Positions 1 through 5,089 of a stretch of DNA of 6,232 nucleotides are shown here, one piece after another. The position numbers were made by a program, and so were the translations under genes. Source of the stretch: Flavobacterium sp. (GTDB lineage Bacteria > Bacteroidota > Bacteroidia > Flavobacteriales > Flavobacteriaceae); the NCBI GenBank assembly GCA_030152225.1, contig JASLHL010000113.1, positions 1 through 6,232 of the forward strand. The letters run 5' to 3'. How positions within the stretch are numbered: the stretch's first letter is position 1; every line of letters begins with the position of its first letter. Below the pieces are notes generated by a model that ran no database searches, was not told where the DNA came from, and saw only the letters and a list, made by a program, of their open reading frames with translations.

Positions 1-873
1 CCAAGTTTTGAGGTAATTCCCGCTTTACTTTCACGTTGTCAGGTGTACACCTTAAACGCATTTACCAAAGAAGATTTGCGCGCACTTTTAGATCGCGCTA
101 TTGCCAAAGATTCATTTTTAAAATCTAAGCGCATTGACCTCAAAGAAACCGAAGCGCTGTTTCGCGTATCAGGTGGAGATGGTCGAAAGCTATTGAATAC
201 CTTTGAACTTATTGTCAACGCGACAACGGGGGATGATGTAGTGGTTACCAATGACTATGTCATGCAGATTGTACAAAAAAACACCGTACTGTATGACAAG
301 ACTGGTGAACAGCATTACGATATTGTCTCTGCTTTTATCAAATCTATCCGCGGTAGTGATCCCAATGGGGCTGTTTATTGGTTGGCTCGCATGATTGAAG
401 GTGGTGAGGATGTTAAGTTTATTGCAAGGCGCTTAGTTATTGCTGCCTCTGAAGATATTGGCAATGCCAATCCGACCGCTTTAATCATGGCGACGAATAC
501 CTTTCAGGCCGTTTCGGTTATTGGGTACCCCGAGAGTCGCATATTATTGAGCCAATGCGCCATTTACTTGGCTACTTCACCTAAGAGTAACTCTACCTAT
601 ATGGCTATTGGCAAAGCCCAACAACTGGTCAAGCAAACGGGCGATTTATCCGTTCCTATTCACTTGCGTAATGCCCCAACAAAACTGATGAAAGAATTGG
701 GGTATGGAGAAGATTACAAATACTCCCATGATTACCCGAATAATTTTGTGGATCAGGAATTCCTCCCTACAGAACTAAGTGGTACAATTTTGTATGAGCC
801 TGGACAAAATAGCCGTGAGAACAGCACACGAGATTTTCTAAAGAACAGATGGCAATTTAAATACAACTATTAA
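1..873 (+). CDS. rarA: Replication-associated recombination protein A (RarA/MgsA), AAA+ ATPase, 5' end outside window
   Basis: The reading frame is open to the left edge, so only the C-terminal 290 residues are present; the family is usually about 425-450 residues. The valine codon GTG at 43 is internal, not a start. The fragment begins in the AAA+ core with PSFEVIPALLSRCQV, which holds the SRC arginine-finger region (Arg12) shared with clamp-loader ATPases. The sensor-2 motif GGDGR follows at residues 58-62. The RarA/MgsA-specific C-terminal domain comes next: SAFIKSIRGSDPNGAVYWLA (about 110-129), ARRLVIAASEDIGNANP (142-158) and LRNAPTKLMKELGYG (222-236), then HDYPNNFVDQEFLP. RarA is a cytoplasmic tetrameric ATPase that acts at stalled or gapped replication forks with SSB; this role comes from family knowledge. 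Walker A and B lie outside the window. The frame is intact to the TAA, and the next gene converges on it 14 bp away. Family assignment is very secure. Confidence 0.97.
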   Translation, partial: PSFEVIPALLSRCQVYTLNAFTKEDLRALLDRAIAKDSFLKSKRIDLKETEALFRVSGGDGRKLLNTFELIVNATTGDDVVVTNDYVMQIVQKNTVLYDKTGEQHYDIVSAFIKSIRGSDPNGAVYWLARMIEGGEDVKFIARRLVIAASEDIGNANPTALIMATNTFQAVSVIGYPESRILLSQCAIYLATSPKSNSTYMAIGKAQQLVKQTGDLSVPIHLRNAPTKLMKELGYGEDYKYSHDYPNNFVDQEFLPTELSGTILYEPGQNSRENSTRDFLKNRWQFKYNY

Positions 874-876
874 TAC

Positions 877-902
877 AAAAGCCCACTTTACAGTAAGCTT
901 TT
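877..902. terminator. Weak possible bidirectional terminator between rarA and the HAD gene
   Basis: AAAAGC (877-882) can pair with GCTTTT (897-902) around a 14-nt loop, just after the rarA stop codon and overlapping the last codons of the convergent HAD gene. The flanking A and T runs would give a short U tract on either strand. The stem has only 6 bp and the loop is large, so this is a weak candidate. It is listed because no better terminator is visible for either gene. Confidence 0.22.
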
Positions 903-1586
903 TATATCTAATAAGGTACTTACTTGGGGTAAAGTGACAGGCACAGTTTTGTGGTGTTCATTGTAATAAATCACATCCATCCCTATATTCTGTGCTCCTT
1001 CAATATCAGCTAAAAGATTATCTCCGATCATAACCGTATCTTGCACTTGTACTTTTGCTAACTGTAAAGCATAGGCAAAAATTTTAGCATCTGGTTTTTT
1101 CACACCTGCTAACTCAGAATTCGTCACCGTTTGAAAGAACCCATCCATTCCCGAGTTTTTGATCTTTTGCGCTTGCACTTGATCAAACCCATTGGTAATA
1201 ATATGCAACTTATACTTTTCTTGTAGGTATTCTAAAATTTCAATAGCTCCATCAAACAGGTAATTATAGTTTGGCAGATAGGTTAGGTACTTATCTCCTA
1301 CTTCTAGCATACTTTCTGTTGTTGTAGCATATTCTAGCAATTCAAAGGTATCGCGTATTCTCCCAATACGCAACTCTTGTTGCGTGACAAGGTTTAAACT
1401 ATAACGATCCCAATAATCTGCATTAATACCAACATAGTAGTGTAAAAATTGTTCAATACTAAAAGGTAATTTCATTTCTTCTAACACTTGCTCAAATGCC
1501 AAGGCGGAATTTTTTTCAAAGTCCCAAAGGGTGTGATCAAGGTCGAAGAATATATCGGTTTTGTGTTCAAATTTTTTAGAATACAT
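888..1586 (-). CDS. yjjG: YjjG/YfnB-type HAD-family pyrimidine 5'-nucleotidase
   Basis: This 232-residue protein has every HAD phosphatase motif in order. Motif I is DLDHT (nucleophile Asp15, general acid Asp17). The C1 helical cap follows, starting with LWDFEKNSALAF, and contains VGINADYWDRY. Motif II is IITNGF (Thr131), motif III lies around KKPDAKIFAYAL (Lys163/164) and motif IV is MIGDN....D (Asp189, Asp194). The LWDFEKN segment right after motif I and the overall length match the YjjG/YfnB subfamily, whose E. coli member dephosphorylates non-canonical pyrimidine nucleotides and thereby keeps modified bases out of DNA. That substrate range is inferred from the family. The enzyme should be cytoplasmic and Mg-dependent. 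The ATG at 1586 is chosen because motif I begins only about 14 residues later, as usual. The gene lies 56 bp after radC with no terminator between them, so co-transcription is plausible. It converges on rarA. Subfamily call is good; exact substrate is unproven. Confidence 0.88.
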   Translation of the reverse strand: MYSKKFEHKTDIFFDLDHTLWDFEKNSALAFEQVLEEMKLPFSIEQFLHYYVGINADYWDRYSLNLVTQQELRIGRIRDTFELLEYATTTESMLEVGDKYLTYLPNYNYLFDGAIEILEYLQEKYKLHIITNGFDQVQAQKIKNSGMDGFFQTVTNSELAGVKKPDAKIFAYALQLAKVQVQDTVMIGDNLLADIEGAQNIGMDVIYYNEHHKTVPVTLPQVSTLLDIKSLL

Positions 1587-1610
1587 CGGTTGCTTTTCTA
1601 TTTAATGCTA

Positions 1611-1618
1611 CAAAAGTA
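1611..1618 (-). promoter_or_regulatory. Candidate Bacteroidota -7 element upstream of the HAD nucleotidase
   Basis: Read on the minus strand this is TACTTTTG, an exact match to the Bacteroidota -7 consensus TAnnTTTG, 24 bp before the yjjG ATG. No clear TTG (-33) element sits 17-23 bp upstream, so it may be weak or fortuitous. If real, it would let the nucleotidase be transcribed independently of radC. Confidence 0.33.
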
Positions 1619-1642
1619 ATCAATTTGAAAAAATAGACCCTA

Positions 1643-2383
1643 TTATAATCGACCATGATCGGCAAAACTGTAATAATCATATTCGGTAATAATAAAATGA
1701 TCCAAGAGTGCAATATCCATAATCTTACTCGCTTCTTTTATTTTTTGGGTAATTTGAATGTCTGCCTCACTGGGTTGTAATTTACCTGAAGGGTGGTTAT
1801 GAGCTATAATAACGGCTGTTGCCTGCTTTTCTAGAGCTAGCTTAAAGAGCACACGCAGGTCTACGACTGTTCCAGTAATTCCTCCTTTGCTAATATTAAT
1901 GGTTTCAATCAGGTGATGAGCAATAAAAGGTTCGTTGCGATTAGCAACAACCCCGCGAACGCGATTGGCATTATTTAAAAAGATAGCCCAAAACTCTTCA
2001 TGGATCAGCTCTCCTATTTTGGGTTGCATCAATTCAAATACATCACGGCTGCAGGTGATTTTAGCTTGTCTTAAAGTATCAGCAACTCTTCGCCTCTGTC
2101 CTAATTCTAATGCTGCTACAATAGCGATTGCTTTCGCTTCGCCAATTCCTTTAAAACGCTGTAAACTCGATACCGATTGCTTAGCGAGTTCAGCTAAATT
2201 CAACTCATTTGTCTCTAGGATTCTTCGACTAAGATCTAAGGCAGACTCATTTCTATTGCCTGAACCAATTAAAATAGCAATCAATTCGGCGTCACTCAAA
2301 GCACTTTTTCCTTTGAGCATTAACTTTTCTCGGGGGCGATCATCTTCTGCCCAAGCGGTGATTGGTTTTCTTATATTCAACAT
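1643..2383 (-). CDS. radC: RadC family protein (JAMM/MPN+ domain, UPF0758)
   Basis: This 246-residue protein has the standard RadC build. The N-terminus carries WAEDDRPREKLMLKGKSALS and DAELIAILIGSGN. A helix-hairpin-helix-like segment follows (LQRFKGIGEAKAIAIVAALELG, about 74-95). The C-terminal JAMM/MPN+ metallo-domain has the zinc-site motif HNHPSGKLQPSEAD (His195, His197, Asp208), preceded by EEFWAIFLN. Length is close to normal for RadC, and all metal ligands expected from the motif are present, so it should be an active-type domain. The old DNA-repair name comes from an E. coli mutation later reassigned; the true role of RadC is not settled. The ATG at 2383 gives the usual N-terminus, and no Shine-Dalgarno is evident. 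It lies downstream of mpl, but the mpl terminator separates them, so it probably has its own promoter in 2384-2477; I could not pick one with confidence. The yjjG-like gene follows after 56 bp. Confidence 0.95.
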   Translation of the reverse strand: MLNIRKPITAWAEDDRPREKLMLKGKSALSDAELIAILIGSGNRNESALDLSRRILETNELNLAELAKQSVSSLQRFKGIGEAKAIAIVAALELGQRRRVADTLRQAKITCSRDVFELMQPKIGELIHEEFWAIFLNNANRVRGVVANRNEPFIAHHLIETINISKGGITGTVVDLRVLFKLALEKQATAVIIAHNHPSGKLQPSEADIQITQKIKEASKIMDIALLDHFIITEYDYYSFADHGRL

Positions 2384-2477
2384 AGTAACAGGTATTAAGT
2401 TCTACTAAGCTCCTTCAAAAACCAATCCTCTATTTAAATATTCCGTCTTTTCTACGTGTAAATTGAATGACTTTCAT

Positions 2478-2505
2478 AAAAAAATCCTTTCAGTGAAAGG
2501 ATTTT
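2478..2505 (-). terminator. Rho-independent terminator of mpl
   Basis: A perfect 11-bp inverted repeat (2481-2491 pairing with 2495-2505; arms AAAATCCTTTC and GAAAGGATTTT) closes a 3-nt loop. On the minus strand it begins 5 bp after the mpl stop codon and runs into a tract of seven T (2484-2478). This is a textbook intrinsic terminator, and it uncouples mpl from radC. Confidence 0.88.
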
Positions 2506-2510
2506 AATTA

Positions 2511-3863
2511 CTATATATTTTGTACGTATTCATTTAAATTTAATCCGCCATAATCACCAGAGCTCATAAAAAGAAGTACACTGTTTTTAATATCTAAGTT
2601 TTTAATGTAGGCTTTAAAATCTTCTGCATTAGTATAGGTTAATAAGTCCGGTAAGTCAAAGGCAGTTTTCATCTGATCTGAAGTGATCTCTGGCATGCGC
2701 TTTAGCTTTAATGCATCTAAAGAATAAAACACTACTGCTTGATCTGCACCTAGCAAACTTCCGTTGTATTCACTCAAGAAAGCTGCATTCAGGCTACTAT
2801 AGGTATGCAATTCTAAACACGCCAGTAATTTTTTGTTTGGATATTGCTCACGTACTGCTTTCATAGTTGCTTTTACCTTGCTAGGTGAATGTGCAAAATC
2901 TTTATACACTACGGTCGAGTTGTCGTCATATAGTTTTTCTAAACGCTTAGACGCTCCTTTAAAACTGGTGATGGCATCAAAGAAATCATCCTCATCGATT
3001 CCCATGTTCTGGCACACCCATTTTGCTCCACTAATATTATTGATATTGTGTTGTCCAAATACTTCTAAAGGCATCGGTCCTTCATTCGTAACTAAATAAG
3101 CTACCCCGTCGACAATTTCATTCTCTAAAGTTGTATATGGGATTTTTCGAATTGGATTACTGCTTTCTTCTGTAATTTGCTTGACGATTTCGTCTTCTTC
3201 GTTGTAGATTAAAATTCCACCCTTGGTAATTTTATCAATGAAGATACGGAACTGTTCTACATAGTTGTCAAACGTAGGAAACACATTAATGTGATCCCAA
3301 GCAATACCGCTCAACAAAGCAATATTGGGTTCATACAAATGAAATTTCGGACGTCGATCGATAGGGGAAGACAAGTATTCATCTCCCTCAATGAGGATAA
3401 AATCATTTTCAACCGTTAGGTTCACCATGCGATCAAATCCTTCCAATTGTGCCCCTACTAAATAATCTACTTCCACACCGTGATAATTTAACACATGAAG
3501 GACCATCGAAGTAATGGTTGTTTTTCCATGGGATCCACCGATTACTACTCGGGTTTTATTTTTGGCATGTTCATAAATAAATTCGGGATAAGAATAGATC
3601 TTCAGTCCTAATTCTTTTGCTTTAATCAACTCAGGATTGTCCTCTTTCGCATGCATACCCAAAATCACAGCATCAAGGGCTGTTGTAATTTTTTCTGGGT
3701 ACCAACCTTCTACTTCAGGAAGAAGCCCTTGCTTGGCTAATCTCGTTTTAGAGGGTTCAAAAATAGCATCGTCACTTCCCGTAACAACATCTCCTTTTGC
3801 ATGTAAGGCTAAGGCAAGATTGTGCATAGCACTTCCCCCAATTGCGATAAAATGTACGCGCAT
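2511..3863 (-). CDS. mpl: Mpl-type UDP-N-acetylmuramate:tripeptide ligase (Mur ligase family, peptidoglycan recycling)
   Basis: This 450-residue protein has the three-domain Mur ligase layout. The N-terminal UDP-binding Rossmann domain carries HFIAIGGSAMHNLALALHAKG (residues 4-24). The central ATPase has the P-loop GGSHGKTTITSM (109-120), EGDEY (159-163) and WDHINVFPTFDNY (189-201). The end of the central domain shows FGQHNINNISGA (269-280). The C-terminal ligand domain has GASKRLE (303-309), DFAHSPSKV (322-330) and SSGDYGGL (434-441). The GGSAMHNLA start and DFAHSP motif favour Mpl over the MurC housekeeping enzyme. Mpl joins recycled L-Ala-gamma-D-Glu-meso-DAP to UDP-MurNAc with ATP in the cytoplasm. 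Bacteroidota copies are often labelled MurC-like or 'peptidoglycan synthetase', so the tripeptide specificity is an inference. The ATG at 3863 precedes the Rossmann motif directly and follows an A-rich AAAAAAGA stretch rather than a true Shine-Dalgarno. A terminator follows at once. Confidence 0.9.
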   Translation of the reverse strand: MRVHFIAIGGSAMHNLALALHAKGDVVTGSDDAIFEPSKTRLAKQGLLPEVEGWYPEKITTALDAVILGMHAKEDNPELIKAKELGLKIYSYPEFIYEHAKNKTRVVIGGSHGKTTITSMVLHVLNYHGVEVDYLVGAQLEGFDRMVNLTVENDFILIEGDEYLSSPIDRRPKFHLYEPNIALLSGIAWDHINVFPTFDNYVEQFRIFIDKITKGGILIYNEEDEIVKQITEESSNPIRKIPYTTLENEIVDGVAYLVTNEGPMPLEVFGQHNINNISGAKWVCQNMGIDEDDFFDAITSFKGASKRLEKLYDDNSTVVYKDFAHSPSKVKATMKAVREQYPNKKLLACLELHTYSSLNAAFLSEYNGSLLGADQAVVFYSLDALKLKRMPEITSDQMKTAFDLPDLLTYTNAEDFKAYIKNLDIKNSVLLFMSSGDYGGLNLNEYVQNI

Positions 3864-3961
3864 TATATATCTTTTTTACGTCGATTCTTATTGGAGGATA
3901 AAATTACAATTTTATTACTAAAAAAACAGAATACATTTGCGAATACCCTTAGAAAATCCAT
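3863..3961 (-). CDS. Possible 32-residue leader ORF overlapping the mpl start
   Basis: On the minus strand an ATG at 3961 opens a 32-codon frame whose TAA (3865-3863) overlaps the mpl ATG as TAATG, an arrangement that would allow translational coupling. The predicted peptide starts MDFLRVFANVFCFFSNKIVI, so it is hydrophobic, and ends in a basic SNKNRRKKDI tail. I see no ribosome binding site before its ATG and recognise no family. In DNA this AT-rich a 99-bp ORF can arise by chance, and the hydrophobic residues partly reflect T-rich codons. It is recorded as a possibility only. Confidence 0.15.
   Translation of the reverse strand: MDFLRVFANVFCFFSNKIVILSSNKNRRKKDI
3898..3915. promoter_or_regulatory. 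AT-rich palindrome upstream of mpl, possible operator
   Basis: Two perfect 8-bp arms, ATAAAATT and AATTTTAT, flank a 2-bp centre (AC). The site lies 35 bp upstream of the mpl ATG. Its minus-strand copy contains TAATTTTA, one mismatch from the TAnnTTTG -7 element. It could be a regulator site over the mpl promoter, or chance symmetry in AT-rich DNA. No known regulator motif is recognised. Confidence 0.22.
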
Positions 3962-4076
3962 CGTATCATCTGCAATATAATCTAAAGTTCGCTTAAACGC
4001 CTTATGCTAACAGTAGTCATAATCTCAACGAAACTTATTTTCTGCCGCCTTTATTTTTCACCTATATCCTCGCAAC

Positions 4077-4108
4077 TTGACACTATTTTCTATTTCAATT
4101 AACATTTG
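4077..4108 (+). promoter_or_regulatory. Candidate promoter for the DUF4190/DUF2752 pair
   Basis: TTGACA at 4077-4082 is followed about 20 bp later by TAACATTTG (4100-4108). This resembles the Bacteroidota TTG/N17-23/TAnnTTTG promoter, with one extra base inside the -7 element (or A for the first T). Transcription would start near 4113-4116, giving a leader of about 40 nt. The rest of the 292-bp gap (3864-4155) shows no tRNA, riboswitch or longer ORF that I can support. Confidence 0.35.
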
Positions 4109-4155
4109 AGACAAAATATATCGTATTTTCGCTAAAATTTTTATAAAATCACCCT

Positions 4156-4608
4156 ATGGAAAATTACACTCCACCACCAGTACCACCACAAAAAAGTGGG
4201 AATAACACCCAAGTATTAGGTATTTTAGCTCTAGTAGCAGGTATCATTGCTTTACCATCATCATTCATTCCTTGTTTTGGACTTATTGCACTTATCGTTG
4301 CTGTTGTAGCCATCGTATTGGGAATATTAACTATTTCTAGTGCAAAGAAACACAGTGAATCGAAAGGTATGGGAATTGCTGGACTCGTTCTTGGGGCGCT
4401 CAGTTTTATCATTATTCTAGCTTGGGGCGCTTTATTTGCTACGGCTGCTACGGCTGCAATTAAAGATATCAATGATATGCAGAAAGAAATGGAAAACATG
4501 AGTAATGAGGATTATACACCTTATTCTGATGATGAATATAACGAAGAAGATGATTCTCTTCAAGAGCAAGGAGAAGTATACTATTTAGACGAGCAAGTAA
4601 CAGAATAA
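4156..4608 (+). CDS. DUF4190-like membrane protein with proline-rich head and acidic tail
   Basis: This 150-residue protein has three parts. The short N-terminus is proline-rich (YTPPPVPPQKS, residues 4-14), as in many DUF4190/CCC-motif membrane proteins. The hydrophobic core has a segment around 19-38, a second at about 41-62 (FGLIALIVAVVAIVLGILTI) and a third at about 72-97, with the polar basic linker SSAKKHSESKG between the second and third. The NNTQVLGILALVAGI start and GMGIAGLVLGALSFIII repeat fit the DUF4190 pattern of two similar small-residue hydrophobic halves. The soluble tail (about 104-150) is dense in Asp and Glu. It has only one cysteine in the core (Cys40), not a CCC motif. 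Function is unknown; inner-membrane location is inferred. The ATG at 4156 is the first in frame before the conserved core. The DUF2752-like gene starts 2 bp after its stop, so the two are almost certainly one transcript. Confidence 0.8.
   Translation: MENYTPPPVPPQKSGNNTQVLGILALVAGIIALPSSFIPCFGLIALIVAVVAIVLGILTISSAKKHSESKGMGIAGLVLGALSFIIILAWGALFATAATAAIKDINDMQKEMENMSNEDYTPYSDDEYNEEDDSLQEQGEVYYLDEQVTE
4438..4455 (+). repeat. 9-bp tandem duplication inside the DUF4190-like gene
   Basis: GCTACGGCT occurs twice in direct tandem, in frame, encoding Ala-Thr-Ala twice (residues 95-100) at the end of the last membrane segment. A 9-bp unit keeps the frame, so slippage here would change the helix by three residues without breaking the gene. 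Confidence 0.6.
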
Positions 4609-4610
4609 GG

Positions 4611-4982
4611 GTGAACAACTATAAGATTATTAACTGTATATTTTTTGTATTAATCCTCTGTTTATTGGGTTATATTTTTTTTCTCAATACTACTACCTCA
4701 ACCGCGTTAAGTATTCGTTCCTCTTGTGAAGGATTGCCTGATACACTTTGTAGAAGCAGAGGCCTAACACGAGATTTTATGTCGTTATTACAAGGAAAAA
4801 AAGATTTAATTAATCCTTATAGCTATTCTATTTTTCTCTTCTTTATTTATGTGGGTATTACACGAGGCATACTAGTTTTACTTCCGTTATCCTATTATAA
4901 GAAGATACTTTTATATGTAGATCTAACCTTATTAACTCTCTTCTTTTTATACGCTTTTATCCCTTTATTGGGTATTGCTTAA
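4611..4982 (+). CDS. DUF2752-like membrane protein with degenerate signature motif
   Basis: This 123-residue protein has a membrane segment at about 7-25, a polar loop, then segments at about 72-92 and 98-120. The loop holds the DUF2752 hallmark in altered form: a first Cys39, then CRSRGLTRDF (47-56) where the family has CPxCGxTR, then LLQGKKDLINP (59-69), matching the family's 'L..GD...A...NP' block. Cys47, Gly51, Thr53, Arg54 and the Asn68-Pro69 pair are kept, but proline 48 and the second motif cysteine (position 50) are both arginine. The family's function is unknown; the Cys pair suggests metal or disulfide chemistry, which would be affected here. The start is GTG at 4611, only 2 bp after the upstream stop; no ATG is available upstream in frame, so translation probably depends on coupling. 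DUF2752 genes often lie beside DUF4190 or TM2 genes in Bacteroidota. The family call rests on motif spacing. Confidence 0.72.
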   Translation: MNNYKIINCIFFVLILCLLGYIFFLNTTTSTALSIRSSCEGLPDTLCRSRGLTRDFMSLLQGKKDLINPYSYSIFLFFIYVGITRGILVLLPLSYYKKILLYVDLTLLTLFFLYAFIPLLGIA

Positions 4983-4986
4983 AAAT

Positions 4987-5021
4987 AAAAAAACAGCTTA
5001 AGAATCTTAAGCTGTTTTTTT
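4987..5021 (+). terminator. Strong intrinsic terminator after the DUF2752-like gene
   Basis: A perfect 16-bp stem (4987-5002 with 5006-5021, core ACAGCTTAAG/CTTAAGCTGT) closes the loop AAT five bases after the stop codon and runs into eight T (5015-5022). The matching A run on the left arm means it could also stop transcription arriving from the minus strand. Confidence 0.9.
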
Positions 5022-5029
5022 TATGTCTA

Positions 5030-5047
5030 TTGACCAAAAAGGGTCAA
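5030..5047. other. Small hairpin between the two terminators
   Basis: TTGACC (5030-5035) and GGTCAA (5042-5047) form a perfect 6-bp stem around a 6-nt loop, midway between two larger terminators. It may be a weak extra stop signal; the ten A that start at its right arm would give a T run on the minus strand, but upstream of the stem rather than after it. Confidence 0.3.
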
Positions 5048-5080
5048 AAAAAAAACAGTAGTACAAAATACTACTGTTTT
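5046..5080 (-). terminator. Intrinsic terminator of the S46 peptidase gene
   Basis: A perfect 12-bp stem (5052-5063 with 5069-5080, core CAGTAGTA/TACTACTG) has a 5-nt loop. On the minus strand it begins 9 bp after the peptidase stop codon and is followed by ten T (complement of the A run 5055-5046). Confidence 0.88.
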
Positions 5081-5089
5081 ACTCTGTTA

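Noticed and set aside
1935..2408. Plus-strand open frame of 157 codons.
   Set aside because: It lies antisense to radC, whose JAMM motif and full-length match are unambiguous. The composition (Ser, Leu, Ile rich) is typical of a shadow frame.
2430..2477. Minus-strand 15-codon ORF (MKVIQFTRRKDGIFK) starting one base after the mpl terminator T tract, with protein-like stretches in other frames just downstream (such as EDWFLKELSRT).
   Set aside because: It is very short and has no room for a ribosome binding site. The next stretches lie in different frames with stops between them. It could be a remnant of a decayed gene upstream of radC, but nothing in the sequence identifies a parent.
2833..3099. 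Plus-strand open frames inside mpl (2833-3099 and 3637-3921).
   Set aside because: Both are antisense to conserved Mur ligase segments, and their translations show no family features.
3932..3939. Exact plus-strand TACATTTG match to the Bacteroidota -7 element in the mpl/DUF4190 gap.
   Set aside because: There is no TTG element at the right distance upstream, and it would give a leader of over 200 nt. The pair TTGACA/TAACATTTG at 4077-4108 is better placed.
4164..4499. Minus-strand open frame of 111 codons antisense to the DUF4190-like gene.
   Set aside because: The plus-strand frame has a recognisable membrane topology, a coupled downstream gene and a promoter. The antisense frame has no recognisable domain.
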